Of a stretch of DNA of 9,475 nt, positions 6,076 to 9,475 are shown one piece after another; the stretch's first letter is position 1, and each line of letters begins with the position of its first letter. A model generated the notes under the pieces. That model worked only from the letters and a program-made list of their open reading frames with translations. It ran no database searches and was not told where the DNA came from. Source of the DNA: Planctomycetota bacterium (GTDB taxonomy: Bacteria > Planctomycetota > MHYJ01 > JACPRB01); the NCBI GenBank assembly GCA_016200125.1, contig JACQFK010000038.1, forward strand, positions 1-9,475, given 5' to 3'. A program made the translations under genes and the position numbers.

Positions 6076-6522
6076 TCAGGCCTCCGGCCCCCGGCGGCCC
6101 AGCAGCTGGGCGGCCGGGGTGCGGAGCGCGCCGATCGTGGCGAGCGCGGCCCCGAGCGTCGTCGCGATCGCCGGCGGGCCGGCCAGGTGACAGCCCCGCG
6201 CGACCGGAGACAATCCCTCCGCGGCGAGCGCGAGGGGAAGCCCGAGCGCCCCCGCCAGGAGGAGGAAGCTCGTCAGCTCCCTCATCGCCGGGGAGAGGCG
6301 GAGGCGGTCGAGCAGGAGGCCGAGGAGGATGTTCAGCAAGGGGACCATCACCGCGGCGACGTGAGCGAGCCGGAGCAGGCGGCGGGCGACGTCGTCGTAG
6401 TGCTCCAGCCCCGCCGGGACCGGGATCATCGGGACGAACGCGTAGAGCGACATCGCCAGGCCGCCCGCGAGCGAGAGGGCCAGCAACACGAGACCGGCCT
6501 TGATGTTGCGCGCGCCGGTCAT
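6076..6522 (-). CDS. Four-helix integral membrane protein, function unknown
   Basis: 148 residues with hydrophobic segments at about 9-30, 52-72, 82-101 and 114-134, covering most of the chain; the termini carry only short charged tails. The loop between helices 1 and 2 (EHYDDVARRLLRLAH, 40-54) holds His41 and His54 flanking acidic and basic residues, and N64 lies inside helix 2; a further His112 precedes helix 4. Paired His near helix ends could bind haem or metal, but I do not recognise a known family and make no functional claim. The start is well supported: ATG 6522 overlaps the radical SAM stop as ATGA and is preceded by GAGGA (6534-6530) at 7 nt. It is therefore translationally coupled to the radical SAM enzyme and probably works with it or its product at the membrane. 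Confidence 0.82.
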   Translation of the reverse strand: MTGARNIKAGLVLLALSLAGGLAMSLYAFVPMIPVPAGLEHYDDVARRLLRLAHVAAVMVPLLNILLGLLLDRLRLSPAMRELTSFLLLAGALGLPLALAAEGLSPVARGCHLAGPPAIATTLGAALATIGALRTPAAQLLGRRGPEA

Positions 6523-7832
6523 CCCGCGGTCCTCAAGCCCTTCCGCGCCCGGGCGACGAAGGCGTCTCGGCGCCGCGCGGACTCCTCCGTCGTGTAGAGC
6601 GATCCCATCAGGTATTCCAGGCCCTGTTCCAGCTCCTGGACGCTCATCTGCCGGGGGACGAAGTTGACGTCGAAGAGCGTGCAGCGCTCCCAGTAGTGCT
6701 CCCGCAGGAGCCGGCCCTCCCGCTTCAGCCGCTCGTGCAGCGAGGTCCCCGGGAAGGGCGTAAGCACCGTCACCTGCACGTCCGCGAGGCCGCTCGACTT
6801 CGCGAAGCGCTCGATCTGCGGGAAGATGTCAGGCGTGTCCGTGTCGTTCCCCACGATGAAGCAGCCGTTCACGGAGATCCCGTGGTCCTGGATCGCGTCG
6901 ATCGCGGTCCGGTATTCCTTGTAGCGCGAGGCCTTCCATCCGGCCCTGTCCATCCCCTGGAGCGCCGCGGGCGTCGGCGACTCGAAGCCGATCAGCAGCT
7001 GCCGGCAGCCGCTCTTCGAGAGCAGGTCGAGCAGCTCGGGATCCTCGGCCACCGAGACGTCCGTCTCCGTGAACCAGCGGACGCCCTCCTCCGCAACCGC
7101 GCGAACCAGCTCCTTGCTCCACGTCTTGTTCACGAAGGTGTTGTCGTCGGCGAACTCGATGAAGGGCCGCTTCCAACGCTTCTTGATCTCCCGGATCTCG
7201 CGCACCACGGCGTCGACCGGCTTGAGCTTGTAGCCGCCGAAGATGCGCGAGGCCGCGCAGAACTCGCAGTGCAGCGGGCAGCCCCGCGTCGTCTGGACCG
7301 GCATCCGGTTGTAACGTGCGACGTCGAGCAGATCATAGCGGGGCCTGACGTGGCCCAGCTGAACGTCCTGGAACGACCCGTTGCGGTAGATCTTCCGGAG
7401 CCTCCCCTGCTCGCAGTCCTGGAGGAGACGGGGCCAGAGCTTCTCCCCCTCGCCGACCACGATCGCGTCCGCGTGAAGGGCCGCCTCGTCGGGAACGAGC
7501 GTGACGTGCAGCCCCCCCAGGACGACCGTCGTGCCGCGGGCGCGATAGAAGTCGGCGATCTTGTACATGACGTCCGACATCGCGGTGAACGAACTGACGG
7601 CGACGAGATCGAAGCGCGTCGCGCGGAGCGCCGCCTCGTCGTAGTCGGGACACTCGAGGTAGGTGACCTGGTGGCGCTCCGGCATCGCCCCGGCGAGCGT
7701 CAGCAGTCCCAGCGAAGGCATGGAGGCGATGACCTTCGCCCGCTCCACGAAGCCCGGCAGGGTAACCCCGTGTTTGCGGAGCCGGTCGTTGTAGATCCGG
7801 ACGCCGCTGACCGCGATCAGACCGATCTTCAT
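6519..7832 (-). CDS. B12-binding-domain radical SAM protein
   Basis: 437 residues with two domains. The N-terminal part (about 1-140) is a Rossmann-like cobalamin-binding-type domain, with DLVAVSSFTAMSD (75-87), VVLGGLHVTLVPDEAA (103-118) and AIVVGEGE (123-130); the DxHxxG motif of base-off binders is absent, as in most of this class. The radical SAM core follows with CPLHCEFC giving C185, C189 and C192, then EFADDNTFVN, a TDVSVAEDPELL strand and GCRQLLIGFESP. The C-terminal region (about 340-437) includes VLTPFPGTSLHERL, common in BchE/HpnJ-like class B enzymes, which often methylate or rearrange lipids, pigments or antibiotics. The substrate is not predictable. The upstream sequence is C-rich with no ribosome site or clear promoter. 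It overlaps the membrane-protein gene by 4 nt. A cobalamin-binding protein ends the same run, which may be relevant to cofactor supply. Confidence 0.92.
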   Translation of the reverse strand: MKIGLIAVSGVRIYNDRLRKHGVTLPGFVERAKVIASMPSLGLLTLAGAMPERHQVTYLECPDYDEAALRATRFDLVAVSSFTAMSDVMYKIADFYRARGTTVVLGGLHVTLVPDEAALHADAIVVGEGEKLWPRLLQDCEQGRLRKIYRNGSFQDVQLGHVRPRYDLLDVARYNRMPVQTTRGCPLHCEFCAASRIFGGYKLKPVDAVVREIREIKKRWKRPFIEFADDNTFVNKTWSKELVRAVAEEGVRWFTETDVSVAEDPELLDLLSKSGCRQLLIGFESPTPAALQGMDRAGWKASRYKEYRTAIDAIQDHGISVNGCFIVGNDTDTPDIFPQIERFAKSSGLADVQVTVLTPFPGTSLHERLKREGRLLREHYWERCTLFDVNFVPRQMSVQELEQGLEYLMGSLYTTEESARRRDAFVARARKGLRTAG

Positions 7833-7919
7833 GAAGGGAGGGGACGCAAGCGGCGTGCCGAGCCCGGGGGACCCCTGCCGGGCGGGTCGATGTGCAGGTT
7901 TCTGCGCAGTGAGCCGGGC
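7833..7919. other. GC-rich spacer with inverted repeats between the peptidase pair and the radical SAM gene
   Basis: 87 nt without a gene. AGCCCGG at 7861-7867 and CCGGGCT at 7914-7920 are perfect inverted repeats 46 nt apart, and the interior CCGG-GGGACCCC-TGCCGG (about 7864-7881) can fold on itself. There is no T-tract after either on the minus strand, so a classical intrinsic terminator is not supported; a structured mRNA boundary between two units is possible. Confidence 0.3.
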
Positions 7920-9044
7920 TTACTCGTCCGAGCGGTTCTTGGCCATCAGCGTGGCCTTCACCGACTTGCGCTTGCCCTCGCGTTCGATGCCCAGGGTGAT
8001 CTCGTCCCCGGGCTTGAGGGCGAAGAAGATCGACGAGTACCCCTTCACGTCCTCGAAGTCCTGGCCGTTGATCGACACCAGGAGATCGCCTTCCTTCAGT
8101 CCCGCCTTGTCGGCGGGGCTCCCCGGCGCGACGCCCTGGAGCTTCACGCCCTTCCCGTCGAACCCGTAGTCCGGCATCACGCCGAAGTAGGGGATGCCGC
8201 CCTTGCCCGGCCGCGGCGGCGACGCGGACGGCGGCGGCTTCACGAAGGCCATCTTCTCGGGCGCGTCGGCCACCTTGCGGGCCAGCGACTCCACCAGGTC
8301 CGCGATTTTCCGGAGGCCCTCGTAGTTGATCTTGTCCGCCGTGTCCCCGGGCTTGTGGTAGTCGGCGTGCGCGCCCGTGAACAGGTGGACCGCCGGAATC
8401 CCTTTCAGCACGAAGGACGTGTGGTCGCTCGGACCGATGGCGTCCTTGTTGTGCGCGATCTTGAGGGGGCTGTCGGCGAGGTACTCCTTGAACTTGTCGC
8501 CCGTGTCCGCCCCGAAGACGATCAGGCTTTCGCGCAGCCGCCCCACCATGTCCATGTTGATCATGGCGACGGGCGCCTCGAGCGTCGGCGGGTTGTTCAC
8601 GTAGTGGCGCGACCCGAGCACGCCCATCTCCTCGCCGCTGAAGGCGACCAGGATGACCGTCCGCTTCGCCGGCTTCTTCGCGAAGCGGCGCGCCATCTCG
8701 AGGACCACCGCGGTTCCGCTCGCGTTGTCGTCCGCGCCGCAGAACACCTTCTTTCCGTCGCCGCCCAGGTGATCATAGTGGGCGCCGATCACCACCGCCT
8801 CGGGCGCCGACCCGTGAACCACCGCGATGATGTTGCGGCCCGTGGTCCCGTGGCCCTGGAAGGGCTGGATCACCGGCTCGAGGCCCGCGCGGCGCAACTC
8901 CGCGACGATGTGCTTCGCCGCCTTCTCCTCGCCCGCCGTGCCCGTCTCGCGCCCCTCGAACGACTCGTCCGCGAGCGCCTTCACGTCCTTCTCGACGTCC
9001 TGCGCGGCACAGAGGGCCCAGAGAAGAATCACTGCGGCATTCAT
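7920..9044 (-). CDS. Exported M28-family metallopeptidase with C-terminal PDZ domain
   Basis: 374 residues. A short hydrophobic leader (1-14, ending CAA-Q) looks like a signal peptide, though it lacks a basic n-region; the protein is expected in the envelope or outside. The M28 domain (about 17-260) has all two-zinc ligands: H89 in HYDHLG, bridging D106 in GADDNASG, E138 (base) and E139 in SGEE, D165 in INMDMVGR and H230 in DYHKPGD. A Pro-rich linker (about 268-281) leads to a PDZ domain (about 283-370) with the usual GSPADKAGLKEGDLLVSINGQ. Family members are aminopeptidases or carboxypeptidases acting on peptides. AGGGGA (9056-9051) sits 6 nt before ATG 9044, and the S41 stop is 1 nt upstream, so the two peptidases are one operon. 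Zinc-ligand spacing is intact, so it should be active; exo-specificity is inferred. Confidence 0.94.
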   Translation of the reverse strand: MNAAVILLWALCAAQDVEKDVKALADESFEGRETGTAGEEKAAKHIVAELRRAGLEPVIQPFQGHGTTGRNIIAVVHGSAPEAVVIGAHYDHLGGDGKKVFCGADDNASGTAVVLEMARRFAKKPAKRTVILVAFSGEEMGVLGSRHYVNNPPTLEAPVAMINMDMVGRLRESLIVFGADTGDKFKEYLADSPLKIAHNKDAIGPSDHTSFVLKGIPAVHLFTGAHADYHKPGDTADKINYEGLRKIADLVESLARKVADAPEKMAFVKPPPSASPPRPGKGGIPYFGVMPDYGFDGKGVKLQGVAPGSPADKAGLKEGDLLVSINGQDFEDVKGYSSIFFALKPGDEITLGIEREGKRKSVKATLMAKNRSDE

Positions 9045-9045
9045 G

Positions 9046-9475
9046 TCATTTCCCCTGCTGGCTGTCGCCCTTCTTGTCGAGCCCCGGCTTGCGGAGCGCG
9101 CCGATCTTGCCGTCCAGCTGCGCCAGCAGGACCTCGATCGCCTTCTCCAGCGGCGCGTCGCGGCCCGCCAGCAGGTCCTCGTGCGTCTCGCCGACCCGGT
9201 AGTCGGGCGGCACCCCGTAGCCTTCGAGATTCCGGCCGTCGGCGCTGAACCAGCCCTGCACGGAGACCGTGATCTTCGAGCCGTCCTGCATCGTCCACTC
9301 GTTGCCGCCGATCACGCCGCCCGCGGTCGGCATCCCGACCAGGTAGCCGATGCCGAGATGGCGGAACGTGAAGGGCAAAATCTCCTTGTCGCTGCGGGAG
9401 ATTTCGTTCATCACCATGATCACGGGCTTGTCCCAGGCCTTGCCCGTGTTGCGCCCGCCCTGCGCGCCCTGGCCG
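9046..9475 (-). CDS. C-terminal end of a tricorn-like S41 peptidase (5' part off the window)
   Basis: 142 residues visible, open to the right edge. The sequence KPVIMVMNEISRSDKEI (about 16-32) contains the S41 nucleophile region (Ser26 or Ser28 of the visible part, in the N-E-x-S-x-S-x-x-E context). It is followed by GYLVGMPTAGGVIGG, an Asp-Gly turn, and the C-terminal NLEGYGVPPDYRV...LEKAIEVLLAQL. This layout (GG-rich strand, 'EGYGVPPDYRV', 'AP LEKAI' end) is characteristic of tricorn-type S41 proteases that carry a beta-propeller and PDZ upstream. Those domains are not in the window, so the subtype is inferred from the C-terminus. Tricorn-type enzymes trim peptides; the downstream M28-PDZ peptidase, 1 nt away, could act on its products. 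Confidence 0.88.
   Translation of the reverse strand, partial: GQGAQGGRNTGKAWDKPVIMVMNEISRSDKEILPFTFRHLGIGYLVGMPTAGGVIGGNEWTMQDGSKITVSVQGWFSADGRNLEGYGVPPDYRVGETHEDLLAGRDAPLEKAIEVLLAQLDGKIGALRKPGLDKKGDSQQGK

Noticed and set aside
4353..6503. 716-codon plus-strand open frame opposite guaD and tam
   Set aside because: Shadow of real genes in GC-rich DNA: translation is Arg/Pro/Gly-rich with no motif, while the minus strand encodes clear enzymes.
6696..9248. 850-codon plus-strand open frame opposite the radical SAM and M28 genes
   Set aside because: Low-complexity, Arg/Val/Leu-rich translation with no domain; minus-strand genes with intact catalytic motifs explain the region.

Overview
The window is GC-rich bacterial DNA (roughly two thirds G+C by eye). 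It carries eleven genes, all complete except the two at the edges, and ten of them lie on the minus strand. I cannot fix the taxon from sequence alone. Two features suggest a planctomycete-like or other deep-branching GC-rich Gram-negative bacterium. One is a protein built of planctomycete-style CxC...CPxC zinc ribbons. The other is a tricorn-like S41 protease tail next to an exported M28-PDZ peptidase. No tRNA, rRNA, CRISPR array, insertion sequence or phage gene was seen, and no gene-free stretch exceeds about 90 bases.

Layout, right to left along minus-strand transcription. First comes a proteolysis pair: the C-terminus of a tricorn-type S41 peptidase (runs off the right edge) and, 1 nt later, an M28 metallopeptidase with a C-terminal PDZ domain. 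After an 87-nt GC-rich spacer follows a tight run: a B12-binding-type radical SAM enzyme, a four-helix membrane protein, a guanine deaminase, a trans-aconitate-type methyltransferase and a leaderless-peptide BtuF-like cobalamin-binding protein. Three of the four junctions in this run overlap by 4 nt or are 4 nt apart. The run meets, tail to tail with a 4-bp gap, the only plus-strand gene, a triple zinc-ribbon protein. Divergent from that gene is a two-gene unit, a stand-alone Nfu N-terminal domain overlapping bioB by 8 nt. A small three-helix membrane protein follows. Last is a response regulator with a degenerate receiver, whose output domain (probably HD or HD-GYP) runs off the left edge.

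How the genes may work together: Nfu-N with BioB is the clearest functional pairing, iron-sulfur delivery to a radical SAM enzyme that consumes its own cluster. The B12-type radical SAM enzyme and the cobalamin-binding protein may share a cobalamin theme, with GuaD and Tam as metabolite-handling passengers. The two peptidases look like successive steps of exported protein or peptide breakdown. Several transcription-unit-leading genes lack a Shine-Dalgarno sequence and instead have a -10-like hexamer 6-11 nt before the start codon, which points to leaderless or near-leaderless mRNAs. Three internal genes have clear GAGGA or AGGGGA sites.
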